Source: Methylophilaceae bacterium 11
Lineage (GTDB): Bacteria; Pseudomonadota; Gammaproteobacteria; Burkholderiales; Methylophilaceae
Direction of reading: 5' to 3'
DNA: 64,000 nt
NCBI GenBank assembly: GCA_000525025.1
Contig: JCKJ01000001.1
Location: forward strand, 930,001 to 994,000
Part shown: in pieces, positions 31,196 through 40,253 of the stretch
Layout of the letters: each line of letters begins with the position of its first letter
Numbering within the stretch: the stretch's first letter is position 1
Notes under the pieces: model-generated
What the model saw: only the letters and a program-made list of their open reading frames with translations
What the model was told of the DNA's origin: nothing
Databases searched by the model: none
Position numbers and translations under genes: made by a program

Positions 31196-31260
31196 GGGAA
31201 AGGCTACACGCCTTTCCCATTATGCTAGCAGTGCAACTGCGCCATTAAGCGTATTGCACT
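31196..31260 (-). other. Two stem-loops between gnd and zwf
   Basis: Hairpin A: perfect 9-bp stem 31196-31204 with 31210-31218, 5-nt loop. Hairpin B: 7-bp stem 31230-31236 with 31254-31260. Neither is followed by a convincing T-run in the leftward direction. They may be a leaky terminator or an mRNA-stabilising element setting the gnd:zwf ratio. Confidence 0.6.
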
Positions 31261-31282
31261 GTATGCGCTACATCATCCGCTA

Positions 31283-32191
31283 TTATTTTTTGGATTTTAC
31301 TGCGTGACCGCCAAATGCATTACGCATTAGCGATAACAGTTTGTAGCTATAACCTTCTGCATCTTGGCTTCTGAAACGGGCTTGTAATGCCACTGTCAGC
31401 ACTGGCGCCGCAACGCCTTGCTCAACTGCTTCCACTACTGTCCAGCGACCTTCACCGGAGTCAGCTACATACGGAGCGATTTCTGTGAGGCTTTGATCTT
31501 CTTTCAGTGCTTCAGCAGTTAAGTCGAGCAACCAGCTACGCACAACAGAACCATGGCGCCACAATTCGGTAATTTGCGCTAAGTCTAAATCGAACTCTTC
31601 TTTACCTTTGATTAAATCTAGGCCTTCAGCAAATGCTTGCATCATGCCGTATTCAATGCCGTTATGGATCATTTTGGTAAAGTGACCAGAGCCGACAGGA
31701 CCTACGTGAGCCCAACCGCGGTCTGCATGTGTCAGTGCTTGTGCATAAGGGGCTAATACATCTGCGTATTGTTTTTCGCCACCGTACATTAAGCAGTAGC
31801 CGTTATCCAGGCCCCAAACGCCGCCAGACGTACCACAGTCGATAAAGCCAATGCCTTGCTCAGCCAGCATCGCGCCGCGACGTTGACTATGTTTGTAGTT
31901 AGAGTTGCCGCCATCGACGATGATGTCGCCTTTGTTCAGCATTGGGATCAAATCTTTGATTTGTTTTTCGGTGATTTCACCTGCTGGCAGCATTAGCCAG
32001 ACGATTTTTTGGCCTTCTAGTTTGCTGACTGCATCAGCGACTGAGGTCGCTGCTTCCAAGCCTTCGTCTTTTACCAGCTTGTTAACGAATTCGGTATTAA
32101 AGTCAAAACCAACGACGTTGATTTTGTGACGGAGTAAACGTGCAGCCATGTTGCCGCCCATTTTGCCTAAGCCTATCATTGCTAATTTCAT
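31283..32191 (-). CDS. gnd: 6-phosphogluconate dehydrogenase, short (GndA-like) type
   Basis: Oxidative decarboxylation of 6-phosphogluconate to ribulose-5-phosphate. 302 residues, the short YqeC/GndA class and not the ~470-residue form; the short class often prefers NAD+. N-terminal KLAMIGLGKMGGNMAARLL, substrate motifs GGNSNYKHSQRRG and GTSGGVWGLDNG, and KMIHNGIEYGMMQAFAEG with the catalytic Lys. Divergent from pgl, with a 160-bp shared upstream region. Confidence 0.93.
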   Translation of the reverse strand: MKLAMIGLGKMGGNMAARLLRHKINVVGFDFNTEFVNKLVKDEGLEAATSVADAVSKLEGQKIVWLMLPAGEITEKQIKDLIPMLNKGDIIVDGGNSNYKHSQRRGAMLAEQGIGFIDCGTSGGVWGLDNGYCLMYGGEKQYADVLAPYAQALTHADRGWAHVGPVGSGHFTKMIHNGIEYGMMQAFAEGLDLIKGKEEFDLDLAQITELWRHGSVVRSWLLDLTAEALKEDQSLTEIAPYVADSGEGRWTVVEAVEQGVAAPVLTVALQARFRSQDAEGYSYKLLSLMRNAFGGHAVKSKK

Positions 32192-32268
32192 TCAGATTTT
32201 CCTATGGTGTGAGGATTGTTAAGAAACATCTACCTTGTGGGTAAGATGCACTCATTTGCAGAGTTAGG

Positions 32269-32274
32269 TATAAT
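32269..32274 (+). promoter_or_regulatory. Candidate -10 element for pgl
   Basis: Perfect TATAAT in the gnd/pgl divergent region, 78 bp before the pgl ATG. No good -35 at standard spacing, so the promoter may need an activator. Confidence 0.35.
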
Positions 32275-32351
32275 TATAGCAAATGCAGCTTGGCACTCAA
32301 AGGCTGCTTTTTCTTTTTTCATCTATATCTCAAAAGTTTTTGGTGGTTTTC

Positions 32352-33035
32352 ATGGCACTTAATCAAACGCGTTGGCACACATTTCAAACGCAAGACGACA
32401 TCAATCAGGCAGCAGTCAGCCGCATTTTGGCCGCTGCAACAGAAGCAATTGCTCAATACGGTAGCTTTTTAGTGGTGCTAGCAGGCGGGAGCACACCCAA
32501 AAGCGTGTATCAATTACTCAGCAAACAATCAGCAGACTGGTCTAAATGGCATATTTTTCACAACGACGACCGTTGTTTGCCTGTAGATCATGCGGAACGT
32601 AACAGTAAAATGGCACGCGAAGCATGGTTAAATCATGTGGCCATCCCAGCCAACCAAATTCACGATATTCCTACTGAGCTGGGAAATGTGGACGGTGCAA
32701 AAGCCTATGCTAAAACGTTAGCTGGTGTGCGTGCATTTGATTTGGTGATTTTAGGCTTAGGTGAAGATGGACACACAGCCAGCTTATTTCCTAACCAAGT
32801 GGTAGATAATAGCGCCGATGTGGTGCCTGTATTCAATGCCCCCAAGCCACCTGCAGACCGTGTGACGATGAGCCAAAATCGCTTGAACAATACACATGAA
32901 GTGATGTTTCTAGTCACTGGCGCGGGTAAGCAAGAAGCTGTCGATAACTGGCGTAAGGGCGTTTCGATTCCTGCGACATTGATTGCACCGGCCAATGGTG
33001 TGGATGTCTATTGTTTTGGTGTGTCTTTAAATTAA
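32352..33035 (+). CDS. pgl: 6-phosphogluconolactonase
   Basis: Hydrolyses 6-phosphogluconolactone, the product of Zwf. 227 residues of the DevB/SOL type: VVLAGGSTPKSVYQLL, FHNDDRCLPVDHAERN, and LGLGEDGHTASLFP. ATG 32352 gives MALNQTRWHTFQ; an upstream in-frame ATG (32283) would add an unlikely hydrophobic 23-residue extension. Confidence 0.93.
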   Translation: MALNQTRWHTFQTQDDINQAAVSRILAAATEAIAQYGSFLVVLAGGSTPKSVYQLLSKQSADWSKWHIFHNDDRCLPVDHAERNSKMAREAWLNHVAIPANQIHDIPTELGNVDGAKAYAKTLAGVRAFDLVILGLGEDGHTASLFPNQVVDNSADVVPVFNAPKPPADRVTMSQNRLNNTHEVMFLVTGAGKQEAVDNWRKGVSIPATLIAPANGVDVYCFGVSLN

Positions 33036-33050
33036 CTTGTGTATTAGCAA

Positions 33051-33080
33051 TAAAAAAGGCGCTCAATGCGCCTTTTTTAT
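33051..33080. terminator. Bidirectional terminator between pgl and mrp
   Basis: GC-rich 5-bp stem (33058-33062 with 33068-33072), flanked by an A-run and a T-run that extend the stem, so it can end both pgl (rightward) and mrp (leftward). Confidence 0.88.
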
Positions 33081-33093
33081 TTTGCGTACTTGT

Positions 33094-34182
33094 TTAAGTA
33101 TTTTGAATCACAATACTAGGGAATTTTGCACTGTGATCTAAATTGGCCATGGCAATTTTACTGGCGGCTTTTCGCGCGATTTCTTTATAGACGGCTGCAA
33201 TTTTGCTATCAGGCTCAGCAATAACAGTCGGTTTTCCGCCGTCAGTTTGTATGCGGATACTGATATCTAATGGCAAGCTACCTAATAGATCCACATGGTA
33301 ATCTTGGGCCATCACTTCGCCGCCACCTGCGCCAAAAATATGCTCTTCATGCCCACAGTTTGAACAAATATGCGTGCTCATATTTTCGACGATACCTAAA
33401 ATGGGAATACCCACTTTTTCGAACATTTTCAGCCCTTTACGTGCATCTAGCAGCGCAATGTCCTGTGGTGTGGTGACAATAATGGCGCCAGTGACAGGGA
33501 TTTTCTGTGCGAGTGTCAGTTGAATATCGCCGGTGCCTGGTGGCAAATCAATCACCAAATAGTCTAGATCACGCCATTTGGTATCACGCAATAACTGTTC
33601 TAGCGCACCTGTCACCATTGGGCCGCGCCATACCATTGGCGTATCGGTATCTACCAAAAAGCCGATGCTCATGGTTTGCAAGCCATGCGCAACCATGGGC
33701 TCCATGCTTTTGCCATCCATACTTTCTGGGCGACCACTGATGCCAAGCATCTGCGGTTGGCTTGGGCCATAAATATCAGCATCCAGTAAGCCAACAGTAG
33801 CGCCCTCGGCAGCCAGTGCCAATGCTAAATTTACAGACGTAGTGGATTTGCCAACGCCGCCTTTGCCAGAAGCCACAGCAATCACATTTTTCACGTTTGG
33901 CAGTAAGTTCACCCCACGTTGCACGCTATGCGAGACGATGCGGCTGCCTATATTGATATTCACTTTTCCAATGCCTTCCAACCCGACTAACGCATCGTTG
34001 ATTTGCTGCTTAATATTTTCGAATTGGCTTTTTGCCGGATAGCCTAGCACTACATCTAAACTCACATCGTTGCCAGTCATTTGGATATTTTTGATGGATT
34101 TGGCCGTTACAAAATCTTTACCTGTATTTGGGTCAATACATAATTTGAGCGTGCTTTGAATCAGTAATTCTGAGATGGCCAT
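33094..34182 (-). CDS. mrp: Mrp/ApbC iron-sulfur cluster carrier ATPase
   Basis: P-loop NTPase that carries [4Fe-4S] clusters to client proteins. 362 residues. An N-terminal MIP18/DUF59 domain (about 1-85) precedes the deviant Walker A GKGGVGKSTTSVNLALAL. The cluster-binding pair is in STHICSNCGHE (CxxC). DIQLTLAQKIPVTGAIIVTT is also typical. Divergent from metG, the usual neighbour. Confidence 0.95.
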   Translation of the reverse strand: MAISELLIQSTLKLCIDPNTGKDFVTAKSIKNIQMTGNDVSLDVVLGYPAKSQFENIKQQINDALVGLEGIGKVNINIGSRIVSHSVQRGVNLLPNVKNVIAVASGKGGVGKSTTSVNLALALAAEGATVGLLDADIYGPSQPQMLGISGRPESMDGKSMEPMVAHGLQTMSIGFLVDTDTPMVWRGPMVTGALEQLLRDTKWRDLDYLVIDLPPGTGDIQLTLAQKIPVTGAIIVTTPQDIALLDARKGLKMFEKVGIPILGIVENMSTHICSNCGHEEHIFGAGGGEVMAQDYHVDLLGSLPLDISIRIQTDGGKPTVIAEPDSKIAAVYKEIARKAASKIAMANLDHSAKFPSIVIQNT

Positions 34183-34311
34183 CCGTTATCCTTGGAAACA
34201 TACTTGAGTGGTGAATCATGACAATTTTAAACTATATATTCCGCTATAAACCATGTGAAAGCGCTCACCATTTGTTAAAATGCTTAATTCTTTGATTTGA
34301 ATAAGTTAAAC

Positions 34312-36348
34312 ATGACACGCAAACTCTTAGTCACCTCTGCGCTACCCTATGCCAATGGCAGTATTCATTTAGGGCACTTGGTGGAATATATTCAAACTGA
34401 TATCTGGGTGCGCTTTCAAAAAATGCAAGGGCATACTGTGCATTACGTTTGCGCAGATGACACGCATGGCACCCCCATTATGTTGCGTGCAGAAAAAGAA
34501 GGCATCACGCCTGAAGCATTGATTGAAAAAGTACATGCCGAGCATAGCCAAGATTTTGCTGAGTTTTTAGTCGACTTTGATAATTACTACTCTACCAATT
34601 CGGAAGAGAATCGTGAACTTGCTAGCAATATTTACAAGGCACTAAAGGCTAACGGTAAAATCGCAACCAAAACCATAGAACAATATTTTGACCCAGTCAA
34701 AAACATGTTCTTACCAGACCGCTTTATTAAAGGTGAGTGTCCAAAATGTCATGCCAAAGACCAATATGGCGACAATTGCGAGGTGTGCGGTGCCACGTAT
34801 AGTCCTACTGATTTAATCAATCCATTCTCAGCTGTTTCTGGAGCCATACCTGTGCGTAAAGAAACTGAACACTACTTCTTCAAATTGTCTGAGTGCAGCG
34901 ATTTTTTACGTGATTGGACGCGTTCTGGCACCTTGCAGGCCGAAGCGGCCAACAAAATGACCGAGTGGTTAGGCGAGGCCGGAGAGAACAAACTGTCCGA
35001 TTGGGATATTTCACGTGATGCGCCATATTTTGGTTTTGAGATTCCAGATGCGCCAGGAAAATACTTTTATGTATGGTTGGATGCGCCGATTGGTTATATG
35101 GCGAGCTTTAAAAACCTATGTGCCAAAGCAGGACTGGATTTTGATGAGTATTGGAAAAAAGACTCTACAACCGAGCTTTATCATTTTATTGGTAAAGATA
35201 TTTTGTATTTCCATGCCTTATTTTGGCCAGCGACTTTAGAGTATTCAGGCCATCGTAAACCCACCAATGTATTCGCACATGGCTTTTTGACGGTCAATGG
35301 CGAGAAAATGTCTAAATCGCGCGGTACATTTATTACTGCACGTAGCTACTTAGACCATATTAAAAACCCGGAGTATTTACGCTATTACTATGCTGCTAAA
35401 TTGAATGGCAGCATGGAAGACATTGACCTGAATCTAGAAGATTTTGTCGCACGGGTAAATAGTGATTTGGTGGGGAAGTACATCAATATTGCGAGCCGCA
35501 CAGCTGGGTTCATCAATAAACGCTTTGCCGGTAAGCTCAATGTGACACCAAATAATGCTGTGATTCAAGAGCTGGTTTCTGCTAAATCATTGATTAAAAA
35601 TGCTTATCATGACCGAGATTTTGGTAAGGCTCTGCGTGAAATCATGCGTTTAGCGGATTTGGCCAATGGCTACGTGGCAGACAAAGCACCATGGGTCATG
35701 GCTAAACAAGAAGGTGCTGACCAAGAGTTACAAATGGTTTGTTCGCAAGCCATTGAAATGTTCCGTTTGCTAACACTCTATTTAAAGCCTGTTTTGCCAC
35801 AATTAGCAAAACAAGTAGAACAGTTCTTAAACGTACCAAGTTTATCTTTTGCAGACGTAGAGCAAGCTTTGCCAACGCAACACCAAATTGGTGAATATGC
35901 ACATCTGATTACCCGCATTGACCCTAAACAAGTAGAAGCCATGACCGAAGCCAATAAAGAAAATCTACAATCTTCAGCACCTGCTGCTGCAGTGGTGACA
36001 CCGCCAGCAGAGGAAGCCAATTACATCTCGATTGATGACTTTACCAAAGTAGATTTGCGTATTGCTAAAATCGTCAATGCAGAGCATGTGGACGGCGCTG
36101 AAAAGTTATTAAAACTCACGTTAGATATTGGTGAAGAAAAACCAAGACAAGTGTTTGCAGGGATTAAATCTGCATATGATCCAGAAACGCTCAAAGGCCG
36201 TTTAACGGTGATGGTCGCTAACTTAGCCCCGCGTAAAATGAAGTTTGGCCTAAGTGAAGGTATGGTGTTGGCCGCATCGGATGAGCGTGGCGGCCCATTT
36301 ATTCTCAGTCCGGACAGTGGCGCACAACCGGGCATGCGCGTGAAGTAG
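34312..36348 (+). CDS. metG: Methionyl-tRNA synthetase
   Basis: Charges tRNA-Met. 678 residues from ATG 34312 ([16 protein letters not shown]). HIGH-type motif in [10 protein letters not shown], zinc-binding [18 protein letters not shown], and KMSKS in [14 protein letters not shown]-terminal tRNA-binding/dimerisation OB domain ([20 protein letters not shown] onward) follows a low-complexity linker. An in-frame TTG five codons earlier is less likely. Confidence 0.97.
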   Translation: MTRKLLVTSALPYANGSIHLGHLVEYIQTDIWVRFQKMQGHTVHYVCADDTHGTPIMLRAEKEGITPEALIEKVHAEHSQDFAEFLVDFDNYYSTNSEENRELASNIYKALKANGKIATKTIEQYFDPVKNMFLPDRFIKGECPKCHAKDQYGDNCEVCGATYSPTDLINPFSAVSGAIPVRKETEHYFFKLSECSDFLRDWTRSGTLQAEAANKMTEWLGEAGENKLSDWDISRDAPYFGFEIPDAPGKYFYVWLDAPIGYMASFKNLCAKAGLDFDEYWKKDSTTELYHFIGKDILYFHALFWPATLEYSGHRKPTNVFAHGFLTVNGEKMSKSRGTFITARSYLDHIKNPEYLRYYYAAKLNGSMEDIDLNLEDFVARVNSDLVGKYINIASRTAGFINKRFAGKLNVTPNNAVIQELVSAKSLIKNAYHDRDFGKALREIMRLADLANGYVADKAPWVMAKQEGADQELQMVCSQAIEMFRLLTLYLKPVLPQLAKQVEQFLNVPSLSFADVEQALPTQHQIGEYAHLITRIDPKQVEAMTEANKENLQSSAPAAAVVTPPAEEANYISIDDFTKVDLRIAKIVNAEHVDGAEKLLKLTLDIGEEKPRQVFAGIKSAYDPETLKGRLTVMVANLAPRKMKFGLSEGMVLAASDERGGPFILSPDSGAQPGMRVK

Positions 36349-36513
36349 ACTTTTTGTTTGCTAGCGCGTTTTAATAAGAGCGAGCAGAGCATCCTCTTAT
36401 GTCAGCATATTCCTACAGATAAATCAGTATCTGCCTATAGGACATCTGGTAGAGACGCACTTAAGATTGCCTCGCGTTACAAAAGTAGTTACTCAATTAA
36501 AAAGGAAGTCATC

Positions 36514-36978
36514 ATGAAACATACATGGACGCTAATGTTAGGCGCTTTATTAATTTCTGGGCATGCACTGGCGGCAGATAGCAATGCCAAAACCGCAGTA
36601 GGTGGTGGTTTAGGTGCAGCGGCAGGCACTGCGCTTGGCGGCGTAGTGGGGGGCAGTACAGGTGAGGTAGTGGGTGGTGCCGTGGGTGGTGGTTTAGGCG
36701 GTGCTGTTACTACTAAAGGCGAAGGCCAAGCGGGTGCTGTCATTGGTGGCGCTGCGGGCGGTGCCGGTGGTGCTTATGTTGGCCGTAAAGTAAGTGGTTC
36801 AGGTACAGGCGCTGTAGTCGGTGCTGGCTTGGGGGGTGCGGGTGGTGCGGTTGTTGGTAAAGTGATCGATGAGCCGGCCAAAGGTGAGAAAGCCTATAAC
36901 AAAAAAGGCAACAGCAAGCATAAACATAAACATGGTAAAGGCCATTACAAACATAATCACCAAGGCCATGATGATTAA
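36514..36978 (+). CDS. Exported glycine-zipper protein with His-rich tail
   Basis: 154 residues: signal peptide (WTLMLGALLISGHALAADS), then about 95 residues of Gly/Ala/Val repeats of glycine-zipper type (GGGLGAAAGTALGGVVGG and similar), then a short tail rich in His and Lys (KHKHKHGKGHYKHNHQGH). Probably inserts in or associates with the outer membrane; the tail could bind metal ions. AAGGAAG precedes ATG 36514, which is why it is preferred over an upstream ORF start. No specific function can be named. Confidence 0.78.
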   Translation: MKHTWTLMLGALLISGHALAADSNAKTAVGGGLGAAAGTALGGVVGGSTGEVVGGAVGGGLGGAVTTKGEGQAGAVIGGAAGGAGGAYVGRKVSGSGTGAVVGAGLGGAGGAVVGKVIDEPAKGEKAYNKKGNSKHKHKHGKGHYKHNHQGHDD

Positions 36979-36994
36979 TTAGATTTTTCATAAT

Positions 36995-37022
36995 AAAAAA
37001 GCCACCTAGAGGTGGCTTTTTT
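36995..37022. terminator. Bidirectional terminator
   Basis: GCCACC (37001-37006), loop TAGA, GGTGGC (37011-37016), with A-run before and T-run after. Serves the glycine-zipper gene and the convergent comEA-like gene. Confidence 0.9.
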
Positions 37023-37038
37023 ATATGCGGCGAGTGGA

Positions 37039-37677
37039 TTAAGATTTCGCTTTGGTATCTTTTTTGTCTGCCGTTTCTTTTTTTGCTTTGCTATCTGATT
37101 TGGTTTTAGTGGCTTTGTCTTCCTTAGCAGCTGTTTCTTTTTTAGCCTTTGTCTCTTTGGTTTTAGCTTCTTTTGCAGGTTTTTCTTCTTTAGTTGTTTT
37201 AGCGTCTTTTGCTTTAGTATCGCTAGCTTTGGATGTTTTTTCTTCTTTAGCTGTTTTCTCTTTTTTAGGCTCGTCTGCTTTCACTGTTTTGCTGTCAGCT
37301 GTTTTACCGCTAGTTGCTGCTTTTTCAGTTCCCACTGCTTTGGTGCTCTCTTTAGTCGGTTTATCGGTTTTTTTGGTAGTGCTTTCAGTGGCTTTAGATG
37401 TAGCACTTGCCGGTAATGATGTTTTGCCTGAAATTGTAACGTCTTTACGTACGTTACCCAACGTAACAGGGCCAACGCCATCCACTTTTTCCAGCTCATC
37501 GATAGATTTAAAACCACCATTTTTTTTGCGGTAGTCAATAATCGCTTGGGCTTTGACTGGGCCAATGCCTTCCAAGCTCTCTAATTCTGATTGTGTGGCG
37601 GTATTCAGGTTGACAGCAGCATAAGCACTGATGCTAAAAACGAGTGATACAAATAGCGAAATGAGTAATTTTTTCAT
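37039..37677 (-). CDS. ComEA-like helix-hairpin-helix protein with Lys-rich tail
   Basis: 212 residues. Signal peptide ([17 protein letters not shown]), then a ComEA double helix-hairpin-helix domain at about 22-80 ([37 protein letters not shown]). The rest, about 130 residues, is a repetitive Lys/Thr/Ala/Glu tail ([17 protein letters not shown]-like). ComEA binds incoming DNA in the periplasm during natural transformation; classical ComEA of gram-negatives is about 100 residues, so the tail is an extension. It resembles histone H1-like basic tails and would add DNA affinity. Confidence 0.82.
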   Translation of the reverse strand: MKKLLISLFVSLVFSISAYAAVNLNTATQSELESLEGIGPVKAQAIIDYRKKNGGFKSIDELEKVDGVGPVTLGNVRKDVTISGKTSLPASATSKATESTTKKTDKPTKESTKAVGTEKAATSGKTADSKTVKADEPKKEKTAKEEKTSKASDTKAKDAKTTKEEKPAKEAKTKETKAKKETAAKEDKATKTKSDSKAKKETADKKDTKAKS

Positions 37678-37780
37678 ACGATTCTCCAGTTTAAATTATT
37701 GTTGAGGGCTCCCCGTATTTGCGATTGTACTGCTTTCACAAGTACGTGCCTATATACCTAATTATTCTTTACAGAGCAGC

Positions 37781-38518
37781 TTAAACGGAGGTGGACTCGA
37801 TTTCCTGAAGAATCAAATGTAGGGCTTGTAAGGGGTCTGCTGCTTGCGTGATGGGGCGGCCAATCACCAAGTAGTTTGAGCCAACAGCCAATGCTTGGCT
37901 AGGCGTAAGAATCCGGCTTTGGTCATCTTTACTGGCAAAGCTTGGGCGAATGCCAGGCGTGACCAATAAAAAGTCTTGACCAATATGTTGACGAATCAAG
38001 GTGGCTTCTTGCGCTGAGCACACTACGCCATCCAATCCCGCCGTTTTGGTGAGTTGGGCTAATCGCAACACATGCTGTTCTATATCGGCTTCAACCCCGA
38101 GTTCATGAAGTACGGCTTGATTCATGCTGGTCAGCACGGTAACCGCGATAAGGTAGGGAGTATGTGTACCGGTGCTACCTTTAGATGTGCCCTCTAGCGC
38201 AGCTTGCATCATAGCGCTGCCACCACTGGCATGCACATTCAGCATCCATACACCGAGCTTAGCTGCGGCTTCGCACGCTTTAGCCACCGTGTTAGGGATG
38301 TCATGAAATTTAAGATCCAAGAATACTTTAAAACCGTTATCTACTAGTTGCGCTACCAGCTGTGGCCCAGCACTTGTGAACAGTTCTTTACCCACTTTAA
38401 GTTTGCATAGTGTTGGGTCTATTTGTGCTGCAAAGGCAAGCGCTTGTTGTGCATCTTGAAAATCAAGTGCGACTACAATCGGGCTGTCGGTAAAAAGGGT
38501 ACTTGCTGGTGATTGCAT
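37781..38518 (-). CDS. pyrF: Orotidine-5'-phosphate decarboxylase
   Basis: Converts OMP to UMP. 245 residues. Catalytic motif [17 protein letters not shown] contains the Asp-Lys-Asp set; [17 protein letters not shown] and VTPGIRP are also family-typical. Ten bp after lapB, as in the common lapAB-pyrF arrangement. Confidence 0.96.
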   Translation of the reverse strand: MQSPASTLFTDSPIVVALDFQDAQQALAFAAQIDPTLCKLKVGKELFTSAGPQLVAQLVDNGFKVFLDLKFHDIPNTVAKACEAAAKLGVWMLNVHASGGSAMMQAALEGTSKGSTGTHTPYLIAVTVLTSMNQAVLHELGVEADIEQHVLRLAQLTKTAGLDGVVCSAQEATLIRQHIGQDFLLVTPGIRPSFASKDDQSRILTPSQALAVGSNYLVIGRPITQAADPLQALHLILQEIESTSV

Positions 38519-38527
38519 GCTGGCGGA

Positions 38528-39733
38528 TTATTTTCTATTGATAAGCTTAATATCGCGGATAGTGGCTTCGGAGGGCTCGGAAGGTAATGACTCCCATGCG
38601 TTACATGCCGGGCATTGCCAATGGTATTGTTTAGCGCGGAATCCGCATTGATTGCAGTGGTAGGCAGCGCGGTCACCAATAGCATTGCGCACAGTTTGTT
38701 GCATGAGCTGAATATCTTGTTGGTGGTCATTCACCATTGCGCGTGCTTGTAACAATTGGTCTAAGGCTTTTAAATTCGGTTTGCGAATCAATTCATTGCG
38801 TGCCAATTTGGCAGCGGCCTCTGCGCCTTCTTCTGCGAGTGTAGCTTCGTACAATACAGAAATCAGCGTGGGTAATTGGTAGGTTTCTAGATAATTGTTG
38901 AGCTGGGCAATACCTTCTTTTAAGCCAGCACTGCCTTTTTTACTGGCTGCATAGCTTTTGAGCATTTTATTGGCCACTAAGCCTAGAAATTCTGGCTGCT
39001 GAAACTCAATACGTTTCCAGTAAGAAATAGCCGCTGCGTGTGCACCGGTATTGGCTTCAATATCGCCCAGTAATACATTGGCGCGTACACAATCCTTATT
39101 GGCTTCTAATGCCTCAGCCAGTAATTGTTTAGCCTTATCATAGTCTTGCGCAATGATGGCGTTCATAGCCAATTCACAATGGTATTGTGCAATCTCTTTA
39201 CGGAAAGGCACGCCGGATAAGCGCTCCAGCTCGGTTGCCATGGCAATAGCTTGTGACCATTCGCGTTCTCGTACATAAATTTCTAACAATGAGCGCAGAG
39301 CTGGTTGACGGTAACGCGTGTCATCTAGTCCTTTGAATAACTCCTCTGCACGGTCGAACAAGCCTGCCTTGAGATAGTCTTGCGCCAGTTCTGCTTTAAC
39401 TGCATTCTTTTGCGGTTCGGTGAGTTCTTTTTTCTCTAATAAACTGAGATGTAAGTGGATTGCACGATCGGTTTCGCCCGTGCGTCTGAACAAACTACCC
39501 AAGGCAAAATGCAACTCAAGGGAATCGTTATTGATATTAATGGCTTCAGTAAACGCCTCTACGGCTTTGTGATGCTGGTCGCTAATTAAAAAGTTAAGCC
39601 CTTTGAAATAAGCAGCGGGGAGGGTAGTAGACTCCGAGATAAGTTGTCTGATATCTACGCGAGCAGCAATCCAACCTAATGTAAAAAAGAGGGGAAGGAC
39701 TAGCAGCCACCAATATTCAAATTCTACGGACAT
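38528..39733 (-). CDS. lapB: LapB (YciM), LPS assembly TPR protein
   Basis: Inner-membrane-anchored TPR protein that controls LpxC turnover and lipopolysaccharide assembly. 401 residues: N-terminal anchor (YWWLLVLPLFFTLGWIAA), about nine TPR units, and the C-terminal rubredoxin-type metal site (YHCNQCGFRAKQYHWQCPAC). The usual upstream partner lapA is not found between ihfB and lapB: only 205 bp lie there and no lapA-like ORF is visible. Confidence 0.95.
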   Translation of the reverse strand: MSVEFEYWWLLVLPLFFTLGWIAARVDIRQLISESTTLPAAYFKGLNFLISDQHHKAVEAFTEAININNDSLELHFALGSLFRRTGETDRAIHLHLSLLEKKELTEPQKNAVKAELAQDYLKAGLFDRAEELFKGLDDTRYRQPALRSLLEIYVREREWSQAIAMATELERLSGVPFRKEIAQYHCELAMNAIIAQDYDKAKQLLAEALEANKDCVRANVLLGDIEANTGAHAAAISYWKRIEFQQPEFLGLVANKMLKSYAASKKGSAGLKEGIAQLNNYLETYQLPTLISVLYEATLAEEGAEAAAKLARNELIRKPNLKALDQLLQARAMVNDHQQDIQLMQQTVRNAIGDRAAYHCNQCGFRAKQYHWQCPACNAWESLPSEPSEATIRDIKLINRK

Positions 39734-39863
39734 ATATTCTGAATAAAACGTAATGTGGGTATTTTACCTAATGGGCATGTACTAGGCTAATGATTTAGGG
39801 CCTATAAATACAAGTTTTGCATGATGCGTTGCTGCTTGAGCATATTGGATGCAAGGCGCAATA

Positions 39864-39893
39864 AAAAAAACGACACATTTTCATGTGCCGTTT
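39864..39893 (-). terminator. Terminator of ihfB
   Basis: Leftward: stem of 5 + 4 bp with one mismatch (39893-39885 region with 39879-39868 region), 6-nt loop, then T8. About 45 bp after the ihfB stop, separating rpsA-ihfB from lapB-pyrF. Confidence 0.75.
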
Positions 39894-39938
39894 CTATTGT
39901 TACATTTGTTGCTTTTGAATTAAATCATCAACTTAGCG

Positions 39939-40223
39939 TTAAGTCGCAGAATCCACACGATCACGCAACTCTTTACCAGCTTTAAAGTGCGGTACGTGTT
40001 TTGCTGGCACTTGCACTTTGCTACCTGTTTTTGGGTTGCGCCCCAAACGTGGCGGACGGTAATTTAAACTAAAACTACCAAAGCCACGAATTTCGATTCT
40101 TTCGCCCGTAGATAAATTATCTGTCATGGCATCTAAAATCGCTTTTACAGATAGTTCTGCATCTTTAACGACCAGCTGTGGAAAACGCTCCGCAAGCAAG
40201 TTGATTAATTCAGATTTTGTCAT
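39939..40223 (-). CDS. ihfB: Integration host factor subunit beta
   Basis: DNA-bending HU/IHF-family protein, 94 residues, partner of IhfA. Start [16 protein letters not shown] and the arm region [20 protein letters not shown] with the conserved RNPKTG are diagnostic. IHF commonly bends DNA at sigma-54 promoters. Directly downstream of rpsA, as usual. Confidence 0.96.
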   Translation of the reverse strand: MTKSELINLLAERFPQLVVKDAELSVKAILDAMTDNLSTGERIEIRGFGSFSLNYRPPRLGRNPKTGSKVQVPAKHVPHFKAGKELRDRVDSAT

Positions 40224-40253
40224 TGCTTTAAGCCCTAAATAGGTAGATGACGA

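Noticed and set aside
37052-37534. Long plus-strand ORF opposite the comEA-like gene
   Set aside because: Antisense of the Lys-rich tail giving a hydrophobic low-complexity peptide; not a membrane protein gene.
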